Below are positions 26,699 through 36,271 of a DNA stretch of 64,000 nt, piece by piece; positions within the stretch are counted from its first letter, which is position 1, and every line of letters begins with the position of its first letter. Source of the stretch: Vibrio pomeroyi (lineage in GTDB: Bacteria; Pseudomonadota; Gammaproteobacteria; Enterobacterales; Vibrionaceae); NCBI RefSeq assembly GCF_024347595.1, contig NZ_AP025506.1, forward strand, positions 1,612,001 through 1,676,000, read 5' to 3'. The notes under the pieces were generated by a model. The model worked only from the letters and a program-made list of their open reading frames with translations, was not told the DNA's origin and made no database searches. The position numbers and the translations under genes are program-made.

Positions 26699-28936
26699 AT
26701 GCAATTGCTCTCTAAAGAAAATAAGCTCAACAACGAAGAGATTATCGATCTCGGGAAATACATCATATTGCTCAAGCAGAACTGGTTAAAAATCACTATG
26801 TTCTCTTTAGTGGTTACCATATTAACCACACTGGTGGTGTTTTCGCTTACATCTAAATATGTAGCTACCGCAACACTATTGATTGAATCTGAGCAAAAGA
26901 AAGCCGTTTCAATTGAAGAAGTGGTCGGAATCGATTCAAGTCAAAAAGAGTACTACCTGACTCAGTTTGAAATTCTAAAATCAAACCAGATCGCCGAACG
27001 TGTGATCGACAAACTTGGTCTAACGAATAAGCTAGAGTTCAACGCATCACTAAGCACTGAGCCATCTTTAAAAGAACAGCTGGTGGATATAGTAAAATCG
27101 CTGCCAGTATTTGATGCTTACCGTGATACTGCGCCAATCAGCGAAGAAGACGCACAAGAAGCAATTCGCCAAGAAGTGCTAGATGCATTTAAAGATCGCT
27201 TAACCATTTCGCCGATTCGTAAAACTCAGCTAGTGAAAATCAGCTTTGAATCGGAAGATCCAAAATTGGCAGCGCAAATTGCGAATGCTGTGGGCGAGGC
27301 CTACATCAATCAGAATCTAGAGGCGAGCTTAGGCGCAACTCAACAAGCTTCACATTGGATCACTAGCCGACTTGCTGAGCTGAAAGAACAACTGAAAGAT
27401 TCAGAAACTGCGCTAACGGACTTTTTAGCAAAAGAGAAGCTAGTTGACGACAGCGGCGTGGAAGGCGGTATTGACGCACAAGCTCGTGCAACCATCAGCA
27501 ACCTAACACAACGCTTAACTGAAATTACTGACAGAAGAATCGAAATTGAATCTTCATACAGCACGCTTAAAGCAGCGCAAGGTAAAACTAACGCGTCGTT
27601 TATTTCTATTCCTTTAGTGTCTAAGCACCCACAAGTACTTGCACTAAAAGAAGAGAAAATCGTTGCTGAAAAAGAATTGAGTGAGCTGGCAAAACGTTAC
27701 GGCCCAGCGCATGAAGACATGAAAGCGGCAACCGCAAAAGTACGCTCTTTAGACAAGCAACTTAATTCAGTTGTACGTGAGTTAGTGAACGGTATCGACC
27801 AAGAGCGCAAATCGGTAAGTGAGCAAGAGCGCCTATTAACTGCAGAGCTAAAAGCAAAAAAAGATGCGTACCAAAACATCTCTGTTAAAAAACGCCAGTT
27901 TGAAGCACTTAAGCGTGAAGTAAAAACCAATCGCGACGTATTTAACCTGTTCTTGTCGCGTCAAAAAGAGACATCAGCAACCAGCGACTTCGCGGCAGAA
28001 AGTGCACGCTTTACCGACTACGCAATGATCCCACAACAAGCGGCAGCACCAAAGAAAGGGCTGATTATCGCACTATCTTTAGTAGCAAGTATTGGTTTTG
28101 CAGTAGTGATGGTGTTCTTGTTAGACGCATTGCGTAACACAGTAGAATCAGTGAAAAACTTTGAAGATCGCTTTGGCCTTATCCCTTTGGGTGGCATTCC
28201 TAAAATTTCTCTCAAGCAGTACAAAAACAAAGCCTTAGACAAAGCCTTGTACTTTGAGAAAGACGCTAACTCGTTCAGTGAATCGGTACGTTCTATCCGT
28301 ACTGCGCTCACGCTGTCTAAAATGCACAACCCGAACAAACGTATTGCGGTAACGTCTTCACTACCTGGTGAGGGTAAAACTACAACCTCGATTAACTTAG
28401 CAATGGCGTATGCGCAAGTAGAGCGCACACTATTAATTGATGGTGACTTACGTAAACCCGCAATCGCAGAACGCTTTGGCTTGAAGAAGTTCCAACAGGG
28501 CATTACCAATCACCTATTAATGGGTGATTCGATAGAAAGCTGCTTACATAAAGACGAGCAATCTGGTTTAACCATTTTACCAGCAGGTATGTTAACGCCT
28601 AACCCGCAAGAGCTTCTAACCTCTGAAGGTTTCGCTACCATGTTAGAACAGTTAGACGGCCAGTTTGATCGCATCATCATTGATACACCGCCAACACTGC
28701 CGGTAGCCGATAGCATGGTAATCAGCCGTTTAGTTGGTTCTATCACTGTAGTGGTGAAAGCGAACAGCACACGCATCGCAAGTGTAAGAAATACGCTAGC
28801 ACGCTTCATGACGCACAATATTAAAATAGACGGTATTGTGATTAACCAAGTCACCGAAAAAGCCTTAAAGAACGAATACGGCTACGGTGGTTACTACGGC
28901 AGCTATGGTGACAACCACTTAGCTAAAGAAGCGTAA
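26699..28936 (+). CDS. vpsO: Polysaccharide co-polymerase/tyrosine kinase, Wzc/VpsO type
   Basis: A 745-residue inner-membrane protein. An N-terminal Wzz domain with TM1 near residue 30 precedes a long periplasmic coiled-coil part, TM2 near 460-480 and a cytoplasmic BY-kinase domain. The kinase shows Walker A SSLPGEGKTTTS near residue 557, Walker A' LLIDGDLRKP, and Walker B FDRIIIDTPPTLP. A C-terminal tyrosine cluster (YGYGGYYGSYGD) is the autophosphorylation tail. It controls chain length and export. A cognate phosphatase is encoded at 49136. The ATG at 26699 follows a weak SD; a TTG at 26681 is less likely. Confidence 0.93.
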   Translation: MQLLSKENKLNNEEIIDLGKYIILLKQNWLKITMFSLVVTILTTLVVFSLTSKYVATATLLIESEQKKAVSIEEVVGIDSSQKEYYLTQFEILKSNQIAERVIDKLGLTNKLEFNASLSTEPSLKEQLVDIVKSLPVFDAYRDTAPISEEDAQEAIRQEVLDAFKDRLTISPIRKTQLVKISFESEDPKLAAQIANAVGEAYINQNLEASLGATQQASHWITSRLAELKEQLKDSETALTDFLAKEKLVDDSGVEGGIDAQARATISNLTQRLTEITDRRIEIESSYSTLKAAQGKTNASFISIPLVSKHPQVLALKEEKIVAEKELSELAKRYGPAHEDMKAATAKVRSLDKQLNSVVRELVNGIDQERKSVSEQERLLTAELKAKKDAYQNISVKKRQFEALKREVKTNRDVFNLFLSRQKETSATSDFAAESARFTDYAMIPQQAAAPKKGLIIALSLVASIGFAVVMVFLLDALRNTVESVKNFEDRFGLIPLGGIPKISLKQYKNKALDKALYFEKDANSFSESVRSIRTALTLSKMHNPNKRIAVTSSLPGEGKTTTSINLAMAYAQVERTLLIDGDLRKPAIAERFGLKKFQQGITNHLLMGDSIESCLHKDEQSGLTILPAGMLTPNPQELLTSEGFATMLEQLDGQFDRIIIDTPPTLPVADSMVISRLVGSITVVVKANSTRIASVRNTLARFMTHNIKIDGIVINQVTEKALKNEYGYGGYYGSYGDNHLAKEA

Positions 28937-29083
28937 TAAGTAATATCTGTAAGTGCTTTAATCGGGCTGCGTGAGTTGATGGAAGAGTAGGCTGGCCAAT
29001 TCTCGGTTCAGGTACTGAGACTATGGGCAGTAGCCGCCACACAACTGCATATCGAAATAGAGCACCGAATAAAGACCGTTCCA

Positions 29084-29112
29084 AAGGCCAAGCAACCAGC
29101 TTGGCCTTTTTT
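29084..29112 (+). terminator. Rho-independent terminator after vpsO
   Basis: AAGGCCAAGC / GCTTGGCCTT stem with a 5-nt loop and a following T-run. It ends the vpsL-vpsN-vpsO transcript and so separates it from the sulfation operon. Confidence 0.92.
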
Positions 29113-29315
29113 ATGTCACAACACCGAGGGGGGGACTTAGATACTTTGCTTAGCCTTACCTCAAGAGCCTGAAATACTCGAATCACAGCCTATCCCTTTC
29201 ATCAAGAGCCCTATCTTCAATATCTTAACAGTGGTTGATTTTTGACTTTAACTTCATAAAACAGTGAGTTAAAGAGAAAAAGATACTCACCGTAACTATC
29301 AAATTAAAAAAAAGA

Positions 29316-29366
29316 GTACCAGATACGCAATAAGTGCTTTACAGCGTACCTAATACGCAATAGAAT
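29316..29366 (+). promoter_or_regulatory. Sulfation-operon promoter with two GTACYNNRTAC sites
   Basis: TTTACA (29338-29343) and TAGAAT (29361-29366) are 17 bp apart with GTACCTAATAC (29346-29356) in the spacer. A second site GTACCAGATAC (29316-29326) sits 30 bp upstream. The sequence TGCTTTACAGCGTAC is nearly shared with the vpsL promoter (TGCCTTTACAGCGTAC), so the two promoters are probably co-regulated or duplicated. It lies 1.1 kb before cysD. Confidence 0.68.
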
Positions 29367-29522
29367 CTACTCCATCAAAAAGAAGCAAGCAAAACAAAGA
29401 ACCTGTTAACAGGAGTGCTCATTACATAAATAGTGTAGTGAGTATGAAAAACGCTTCTAGCACATTGATGAGTAAAGCAGCCAATCAGCTGCAAAGAATG
29501 ACAACTAGAAAGATTTGATAGC

Positions 29523-29556
29523 GGATTAGGGGCTGAAACCTAAGGGCGGTAGCATA
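29523..29556 (+). promoter_or_regulatory. JUMPStart/ops-like element (candidate RfaH recruitment site)
   Basis: GGGCGGTAGCAT at 29544-29555 matches the ops core GGCGGTAG. It is preceded by GATTAGGGGCTGAAACCTAA, reminiscent of the JUMPStart left part. It lies between the promoter at 29338 and the cysD gene, where ops elements of long polysaccharide operons are found. RfaH would let RNA polymerase pass the hairpin-rich repeat array that follows. Confidence 0.6.
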
Positions 29557-29571
29557 CCTAATGACCAAATT

Positions 29572-30334
29572 CGTCATTCCCTACAGCAAGGAACGACAAC
29601 ACACGTCATTCCCTGCAGCGAGGAACGAGTGTGATAGGGAATCTCGCTCTTGAGTTGGAGATCCCCGACTCAGTCGTTCCTCCTTCTCGAGGATGACGGA
29701 GGGGTCAGTGTTACATTTGGCGTCCACCTTTAGAGAGGAACAAGACCAAATTCGTCATTCCCTACAGCGGGGGACGACAATATACGTCATTCCCTACAGT
29801 GAGGAACGAACGTGATAGGGAATCTCGCTCTTGGTTCGGAGACCCCTAACTCAGTCGTTGCTTCTTCTCGAGGATGACGGAGGAGTCAAAGCAATACACA
29901 GTTCGTCATTCCCTAAAGCGAGGGACGAGCGTGATAGGGAATCTCGCTCTTGGTTTAGAGATCCCCGACTCAGTCGTTCCTCCTTCTCGAGGATGACGGT
30001 GGGGGATGCGTCACAATCGGCGTACACCCTTAGAGAGGAATAACACCAAACACGTCATTCCCTACAGTGAGGGACGAACGCGATAGGGAATCTCGCTCTG
30101 GGGTCGGAGAACCTCGACTCAGTCGTTCTCCTTGTCGAGGATGATGGTTGAGTCAAAGCAATACATAGCTCGTCACTCCCTACAGTGAGGAACGAACGTG
30201 ATAGAGAATTTCGCTCTTGGTTAGGAGATCCCCGACTCAGTCGTCCTTCCTTCTCGAGGATGACTATGGAGCCAAAAAACAACATGCTCGTCATTCCCTA
30301 AAGCGAGGGACGAGCGTAATAGGGAATCTGCTCC
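29572..30334. repeat. Palindromic intergenic repeat array 2
   Basis: Eight copies of the core CGTCATTCCCTACAGTGAGG ... GTGATAGGGAATCTCGCT occur near 29572, 29605, 29755, 29786, 29905, 30054, 30172 and 30290. Most are followed by GAGATCCCCGACTCAGTCG ... TCGAGGATGACGG. Orientation is opposite to arrays 1, 4 and 5. Each core folds through TTCCCTA/TAGGGAA. The array lies in the presumed leader of the sulfation operon, between the ops-like element and cysD. Confidence 0.9.
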
Positions 30335-30456
30335 TAGCCTCTGACCTTGAAGCGCATACATCAAGGTTGAACAGGCCAAAGCAACAATTATCGAATTCAA
30401 AATTCGTACCTAATACTGATATTAGGGACGACAAGACCAAAGGCAGTAACAACGTA

Positions 30457-31374
30457 ATGACAGTCTTAGATCAAACAAGAAGAACGCATCTCAAGCAGCT
30501 TGAAGCGGAATCGATCCACATCATCCGCGAAGTCGCTGCTGAGTTTGATAATCCAGTAATGCTCTATTCAGTAGGTAAAGACTCAGCAGTAATGCTGCAC
30601 CTTGCTCGTAAAGCATTTGCACCTGGGAAGCCTCCGTTCCCACTAATGCACGTAGACACAAACTGGAAATTCAAAGAGATGATCCAGTTTCGTGACCAAA
30701 TGGCTGAAAAAGTCGGCATGGACCTCATCGTTCACCAAAACCCTGAAGGCATCGAAATGGGCATTAACCCATTCGTTCACGGTAGCTCTAAGCACACCGA
30801 CATCATGAAGACTCAGGGTCTTAAGCAAGCACTAGATAAATACGGCTTTGATGCAGCATTCGGTGGCGCTCGCCGCGACGAAGAAAAGTCTCGTGCTAAA
30901 GAACGCGTGTACTCATTCCGAGACAAACACCACCGTTGGGACCCTAAAAACCAGCGCCCAGAACTGTGGAACGTCTACAACGGTAAAGTCGACAAAGGCG
31001 AATCTATCCGTGTATTCCCACTATCAAATTGGACTGAGCTAGACATCTGGCAATACATCTACCTAGAAAGCATCGAGATTGTACCTTTGTACCTTTCTGA
31101 AAAACGCCCAGTGGTAGAACGTGACGGCATGTTAATCATGGTCGACGATGAGCGTATGCCAATTGAAGAAAACGAAGAAGTACAACACAAAATGGTTCGC
31201 TTCCGTACGCTTGGTTGTTACCCACTAACCGGCGCTGTGGAGTCAGAAGCTGGAACACTACCAGAAATCATTCAAGAGATGCTGTTAACCACAACATCAG
31301 AACGCCAAGGCCGCGCTATCGACCACGACTCGTCTGGCTCGATGGAAAAGAAAAAACGTGAGGGATACTTCTAA
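30457..31374 (+). CDS. cysD: Sulfate adenylyltransferase subunit 2 (CysD)
   Basis: A 305-residue small subunit of ATP sulfurylase, which makes adenosine 5'-phosphosulfate (APS) from ATP and sulfate. The PP-loop motif [10 protein letters not shown] lies near residue 36; [16 protein letters not shown] and [17 protein letters not shown] are family blocks. The ATG at 30457 is the family start; the frame runs open upstream through repeat array 2, which is not coding. The stop overlaps the cysN ATG by one base. It lies in a polysaccharide locus with sulfotransferases, suggesting a role in PAPS supply for sulfation; whether another copy exists is unknown. Confidence 0.95.
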   Translation: MTVLDQTRRTHLKQLEAESIHIIREVAAEFDNPVMLYSVGKDSAVMLHLARKAFAPGKPPFPLMHVDTNWKFKEMIQFRDQMAEKVGMDLIVHQNPEGIEMGINPFVHGSSKHTDIMKTQGLKQALDKYGFDAAFGGARRDEEKSRAKERVYSFRDKHHRWDPKNQRPELWNVYNGKVDKGESIRVFPLSNWTELDIWQYIYLESIEIVPLYLSEKRPVVERDGMLIMVDDERMPIEENEEVQHKMVRFRTLGCYPLTGAVESEAGTLPEIIQEMLLTTTSERQGRAIDHDSSGSMEKKKREGYF

Positions 31375-32792
31375 TGAGCCACGCATCAGACCTAATCGCT
31401 TCAGACATTGAATCGTACCTAAAGCAACATGAAAACAAAGATCTAATGCGCTTCATTACTTGTGGCTCAGTAGACGATGGTAAATCGACCCTTATCGGCC
31501 GTTTATTGTTTGACTCAAAGTTGATCTACGAAGATCAAATGGCAGCCATCGAAAAAGACTCCCAAAAGTTCAACACAACGGACAAAGAGTTTGACTTAGC
31601 ACTATTGGTTGACGGTTTGCAAAGCGAACGTGAGCAGGGCATCACCATTGATGTTGCTTACCGTTACTTCTCGACAGACAAGCGTAAATTCATTATTGCC
31701 GACACCCCAGGGCACGAGCAATACACACGCAACATGGCAACAGGCGCTTCAACCTGTGACTTAGCCATTGTAATGGTAGACGCACGCCACGGCATTCAAA
31801 CTCAAACGCGTCGTCACAGTTACATTTGTTCTTTGCTGGGTATCAAGCACATTATTGTTGCTATCAACAAAATGGACTTAATGGCATACAGCCAAGAAGT
31901 ATTCCAGAAGATTAAAGCCGATTACCGTGAAATGGCCAAAGAGCTGGATATTCAAGATTTGCGTTTTGTTCCTATTTCGGCCCTAAACGGCGACAACGTA
32001 GTAACACCAAGCGAGTACATGGATTGGTACCCAGGTGCAACGCTAATGAAGCTACTTGAAACGGTAAAAGTTGAGCAAGATAAAAACCTAGATGACTTCC
32101 GTATGCCAGTGCAATACGTAAATCGCCCTAACCTAGATTTTCGTGGTTTTTGCGGAAGCATCGCCTCTGGTGTGGTTCGACCGGGTGATCTAATCACGGC
32201 AATGCCATCAGGCAAGCAAAGCACAGTAAAAAGCATTGTGACGTTTGAAGGTGAGTTGGAAAATGCAATTTCAGGTGACGCGGTAACTATTACGCTAAAT
32301 GACGAAATCGACGTCAGCCGTGGTGATGTGCTTGTACACAGCAACAACCTACCAACAGTAAGCGATTCATTACGAGCAAATATGGTTTGGATGGGTGAAG
32401 TACCGTTACAAACGAACAAAGAATATCTATTTAAGTTTGCATCCAAATCAGTAAATGGACGAGTGACAGCTATTAACCATGAAGTCGATGTTAATACACT
32501 TCAAATTAAATCTGATAATGAGTTTACCAAGCTAGAGCTTAATTCAATCGGCAGCGTCGATATCAACCTAAACGAAGAAATCTCAGTCGACCTATATAAA
32601 CAAATCAAACAAACCGGTGCATTTGTTGTGATTGAACGAATGACTAATGTGACGGTTGGGGCAGGGATGGTGAATTCTTCTTATATTAATATAAAAAAAT
32701 CTGAACTAACGAAAGAATATACCTCTACAGAGAGGGCGTTAAACGAATATATAGTCATTAACTTTCCAGAGTGGGGATGTAAACGTATATGA
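31374..32792 (+). CDS. cysN: Sulfate adenylyltransferase subunit 1 (CysN)
   Basis: A 472-residue GTPase subunit of ATP sulfurylase. G1 is GSVDDGKSTLIGRLL near residue 31, G3 DTPGHEQYTRNM and G4 NKMD; EF-Tu-like domains II and III follow. It has no fused APS kinase domain (CysC is separate at 41099). The last 40 or so codons become markedly AT-rich (ATATAAAAAAATCTGAAC), as though the boundary of a foreign insert lies at or just inside the 3' end. It overlaps the following sulfotransferase gene by 4 bp. Confidence 0.95.
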   Translation: MSHASDLIASDIESYLKQHENKDLMRFITCGSVDDGKSTLIGRLLFDSKLIYEDQMAAIEKDSQKFNTTDKEFDLALLVDGLQSEREQGITIDVAYRYFSTDKRKFIIADTPGHEQYTRNMATGASTCDLAIVMVDARHGIQTQTRRHSYICSLLGIKHIIVAINKMDLMAYSQEVFQKIKADYREMAKELDIQDLRFVPISALNGDNVVTPSEYMDWYPGATLMKLLETVKVEQDKNLDDFRMPVQYVNRPNLDFRGFCGSIASGVVRPGDLITAMPSGKQSTVKSIVTFEGELENAISGDAVTITLNDEIDVSRGDVLVHSNNLPTVSDSLRANMVWMGEVPLQTNKEYLFKFASKSVNGRVTAINHEVDVNTLQIKSDNEFTKLELNSIGSVDINLNEEISVDLYKQIKQTGAFVVIERMTNVTVGAGMVNSSYINIKKSELTKEYTSTERALNEYIVINFPEWGCKRI

Positions 32793-33670
32793 AGCCCAAG
32801 ATAGTTCTGATTACAGGTTTTGGTCGGTCGGGTTCAAGTTTGATTAATATGCTCATATCAAAAAGAATAAATTCAGTAGATGTGGGAGAATTACGTTTTT
32901 TATATGAAAGAGGATATATTAATAATGAAAGATGTAGTTGTAATGATTACTTTCGTGAATGTAATTTCTGGGATGGAGTTATAAAAAAAATTCCTGTAGA
33001 TGATCCTTTTGAATATTCTTTATTGTCAAAAAAAACACAAAGAAATAGATCTTTCTTTACTTCTTATTTTAATTGGTTTAGTGAAGATGATGAAAAGTAC
33101 ATAGGGAAGGAAAAGAAATTAATAGATTCAATTTTAAATAATTCTAGTTCAAGGCATGTAATACTTGACAGCTCTAAAGTACCAGTTAGAGCATGTCTTT
33201 ATTATAAGCTTAGGGAACATTATGACGTTAAAATCTTGCATGTTTTGAGGGACCCGAGAGCAGTGTCCTACTCTTGGTCTAAAGATGTACCAAGACCCGA
33301 AACAGACAATAAAGAAAATATGCATAAGTTTTCATACTTGGAATCAAGTTTACTTTGGGTCGGAGTTAATTTTCTATCTAGATTATTATCTTTTAAATAT
33401 AAAGATGACTACAAAATGATTATATATGAAGACCTTTGTAAGAATCCTGTTTCTGTTATGGATTCTGTAGAGTCTTTTATATTTCCTGGCGGAAATGATT
33501 CTTTAAATAATAGTGTGTTTCATTCTATATCGGGTAATCCTATGAGATTTGTTGATAATGTAGATATTAAACTCGATGAAAATTGGAAAAAAAACACGAC
33601 AAAATTTAAAAACATTATACCAAGTGTTATTGCACTCCCTTACTACTATTATATAAAGGTGAAGAATTGA
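32789..33670 (+). CDS. PAPS-dependent sulfotransferase 1
   Basis: A 293-residue sulfotransferase-family protein. The 5'-phosphosulfate-binding loop TGFGRSGSSL is at residues 9-18, the 3'-phosphate-binding motif LRDPRAVSYSW near residue 153, and FHSISGNPMRF (near 250) is typical of carbohydrate sulfotransferases. There is no signal peptide or membrane segment, so it should act in the cytoplasm on a nucleotide- or lipid-linked sugar. The CxC cluster CSCNDYFREC near residue 48 is unusual and could be structural. The gene is very AT-rich. It overlaps cysN (ATGA) and the next gene. Confidence 0.85.
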   Translation: MKPKIVLITGFGRSGSSLINMLISKRINSVDVGELRFLYERGYINNERCSCNDYFRECNFWDGVIKKIPVDDPFEYSLLSKKTQRNRSFFTSYFNWFSEDDEKYIGKEKKLIDSILNNSSSRHVILDSSKVPVRACLYYKLREHYDVKILHVLRDPRAVSYSWSKDVPRPETDNKENMHKFSYLESSLLWVGVNFLSRLLSFKYKDDYKMIIYEDLCKNPVSVMDSVESFIFPGGNDSLNNSVFHSISGNPMRFVDNVDIKLDENWKKNTTKFKNIIPSVIALPYYYYIKVKN

Positions 33671-34542
33671 AACGACTGATTATAGTTGGACCTGGTAGAA
33701 CAGCCACAACTTCGATATTCGATTCGCTTTCAAAGGATAGCAAAGTTTCTCCTTCTGAAGTAAAAGAATTGCACTACTACTCTAGAGGAGTCTCTGCTTA
33801 TAGAGGTATGAATCATGAGGTGAAACAGTCTTATGATGAAAATTTTTGTATTGATAATGAAACTCAAGTTTTATTGGAAGCCACTCCGTCATATTTCATG
33901 CTGTCTGATATCTTGCCTAATAAGATAAACGATAAAGATACATATGTAATGTGTGTTTTGAGAGAGCCAAAAGATCGTTATGTTTCCTTGTACAATCATG
34001 TAAAAAATAAAGTTATTTTTAATGATGGTTATACTTTAAAAGATTACCTTGATAAAAGTATAAAAGTAACATTAGATGATATTGAAAGTATTGAGGAAGC
34101 GATTCATTATAGTGGATATTACGAATCAGATTATGCCAAGCACCTATTAAACTATATTGAAGCTTTTGGTAAGGATAAAGTGATTGTTCTAGATTATAAC
34201 AAGTTAAATGATCTAGACTATATTTCTAATAAACTTCTCGTCATGAATGTAGGTCATGTAGAATGCAAGGTTGGTTATACTAATCAATCATCTGATTATA
34301 GAAGTATAATTATGCAAAAATATGCGCAAAAGATATATGAGACATTTGAGTGGTATTTGAATAAGCATCAAAAAATAAAATTATTTGGTAAGAGTTTGTA
34401 CTTTTTAATTAATAGGAGAACGGTATCCAATAGTAGTGGAAAAGTTAATGATAACGAACTTGATTTATCTCTTCGTAACAAAGAATTAAAAGATGTCTTG
34501 AAAAAATTTGATTATGAAATTCCTGAGTGGTTAGATAAATGA
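33667..34542 (+). CDS. PAPS-dependent sulfotransferase 2
   Basis: A 291-residue sulfotransferase, not close in sequence to its neighbour. The 5'-phosphosulfate loop VGPGRTATTSIF begins near residue 7 and the 3'-phosphate site LREPKDRYVSLYNH near residue 98, resembling the NDST/heparan-type or bacterial Sulfotransfer family. No export signal. Translation probably begins at TTG 33667, which overlaps the previous stop (TTGA) and has AAGGTG upstream; no ATG lies near the N-terminal motif. Two different sulfotransferases suggest at least two sulfated positions or sugars. Confidence 0.82.
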   Translation: MKRLIIVGPGRTATTSIFDSLSKDSKVSPSEVKELHYYSRGVSAYRGMNHEVKQSYDENFCIDNETQVLLEATPSYFMLSDILPNKINDKDTYVMCVLREPKDRYVSLYNHVKNKVIFNDGYTLKDYLDKSIKVTLDDIESIEEAIHYSGYYESDYAKHLLNYIEAFGKDKVIVLDYNKLNDLDYISNKLLVMNVGHVECKVGYTNQSSDYRSIIMQKYAQKIYETFEWYLNKHQKIKLFGKSLYFLINRRTVSNSSGKVNDNELDLSLRNKELKDVLKKFDYEIPEWLDK

Positions 34543-35246
34543 ATATTGGAAACATTTACAAGTTTTCTCCTGAATGTTGTATTGATAAAAAACTATCAAT
34601 AACTTTTATTAATCCATATAATTTTAAGTTGTCTGCACTAGACAAGGATTATTTAAATGTCCTAAAACAGTTTGACTGTGTTTATATAGACGGAATACTT
34701 TTACAAAAAATGGCTAATTATCTTTATAAAAAAAATTATAAAAGATATTCATTTGATGGTAATTCCTTGGCTCCGAAATTCTTTTCAGAAGCAAAAGAGA
34801 GATCTCTTTCAGTTTCTTTTGTAGGTTCAAGAAATGGTGTTGCATCTAGAGCCGCAGATATAATCAATAATAAGTATAACAATATCGTTAAGAACTCTTT
34901 TAGTGGATATTTCAAAAGCGAAGAAGAGAAAAATGAAGTTATTAGAAGTCTGAATTTATCAGAGATGATCGTCATTGGTATGGGGGCACCTGATCAAGAT
35001 GAATTTGCTATAAAGGTTAAAAATAAATATCCTGATAAGTTAGTTATTACGTGTGGTGGGTATTTTGACCAAATAGTAGATGGTCAAAATGAAGCGTACT
35101 ATCCAAAGTTAATCAATGACTTTAATCTTAGGTTTGCATACAGGGTTTATAAAGAACCTAAGCGCATATTAAGTAGGTATCTGTTTGATTATTTGTTTTT
35201 TTATAAATGGGCTTTAAATGAACTATTCAATAAACGAATGCAATAA
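34539..35246 (+). CDS. WecG/TagA/CpsF-family glycosyltransferase
   Basis: A 235-residue GT26 enzyme that usually transfers ManNAc(A) or a related sugar onto a lipid-linked intermediate. The family blocks DGILLQKMANYL, VSFVGSRNGVASRAADII, IVIGMGAPDQDEF and TCGGYFDQIVDG are visible, with RFAYRVYKEPKRILSRY near the C-terminus. It is cytoplasmic or membrane-associated. It overlaps the sulfotransferase gene by 4 bp and the GT4 gene by 29 bp. Confidence 0.86.
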   Translation: MNIGNIYKFSPECCIDKKLSITFINPYNFKLSALDKDYLNVLKQFDCVYIDGILLQKMANYLYKKNYKRYSFDGNSLAPKFFSEAKERSLSVSFVGSRNGVASRAADIINNKYNNIVKNSFSGYFKSEEEKNEVIRSLNLSEMIVIGMGAPDQDEFAIKVKNKYPDKLVITCGGYFDQIVDGQNEAYYPKLINDFNLRFAYRVYKEPKRILSRYLFDYLFFYKWALNELFNKRMQ

Positions 35247-36269
35247 CGTTCTTCTAGTTTTGAAAGATTTTCCAGTAGGTGGGATTGAAGAGGTTTTTAT
35301 AAATCTTTCCTCTGGATTTAAAAATAAAAACTATTCAATCGATTTGTTGATACTATCCGAAAAAAAAGTAGACAGAGACTATTTAAATAATAACTATAAT
35401 AATTTTTCAAATGTCTATTACGGGTTTAAAAGTGCTTTCAAACTTCGTGGTAAGAAATATGACATTGCCATCTCAGCTAAAGAAAAAGCTAATCTATTTT
35501 TAACTTTAATGAAAGTGTTCGGATTTTATATAGCTAAGGTTGTCGTTACAAGGCATGTTTCTGTTGACCCTGAAGTTTCGAAAAATGAAGTGTCGTGGTA
35601 TACGAAGTATTTATACAAAATGTACTCAAAGGCAGGGTGCAAGATAGTGGCATGTTCTAAGGCATTAACTCAAGAAATATCTAGTGCTTTCGGGGTTAAA
35701 ACATGCTGTATTTATAATCCTATAGTGTCACCTAGGTTTTTTAGTAAAGTGCAAGTTTCAAAATATGGTTATGAATATATAATAGAAGGAAAAAAAACTT
35801 GGTATTTGTCGGTAGAATATCAGAACAAAAAGGTTTAGATATCCTGCTCAAAGCGATAATGAATGTTAGAAATGATAATATTAACTTAAATGTAATAGGT
35901 GATGGACCTTTATTACAAAGTTTATGCGATTTCTCTATGAGTATTAAAAATGCCACTATAAAATTCCATGGTAAAATAGATAATCCATATTACATGATTA
36001 AAAGATCTGATTTGTTAGTAATGCCATCCAGATGGGAGGGTTTACCTACAGTATTGATTGAAAGCTTAGCTCTTAATACACCAGTGATATCAACTGATTG
36101 CAAATATGGGCCGCGAGAAATAATTAATAACGAAAAGTATCTATTTAATGTTGATGATGTGGATGAATTGGCAAAAATGTTAGAAGAGCCCAATTTTGGA
36201 GTTTCTAACGGTTTTGATTCAAAAGAGTATATATTAAGTAATATAGTTGATAAATACTTGAAGGTATAG
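35218..36269 (+). pseudogene. GT4 glycosyltransferase gene split by a -1 frameshift in an A8 tract
   Basis: Two frames together make one GT4/GT-B glycosyltransferase of about 350 residues. Frame 1 (35218-35838) carries the N-terminal acceptor domain (LKDFPVGGIEEVFINLS). Frame 2 carries the C-terminal donor domain (NLVFVGRISEQKGLDILLK, PSRWEGLPTVLIESLALNTP) to 36269. They meet at the run of eight A at 35790-35797; re-reading one A (or a ninth A) restores GKKNLVFVGRISEQKG. Options are a loss mutation, a phase-variable tract, transcriptional or ribosomal slippage, or a sequencing error. It is flanked by intact assembly genes, so function may persist. Confidence 0.75.
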
Positions 36270-36271
36270 TT

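Noticed and set aside
28018..28509. A 163-codon open frame opposite vpsO
   Set aside because: Antisense shadow of the kinase domain; no independent evidence.
29831..30294. Short open frames inside repeat array 2
   Set aside because: They encode translated repeat sequence shared with the other arrays.
30217..30456. An 80-residue N-terminal extension of CysD
   Set aside because: It is translated repeat DNA; CysD homology starts at 30457.
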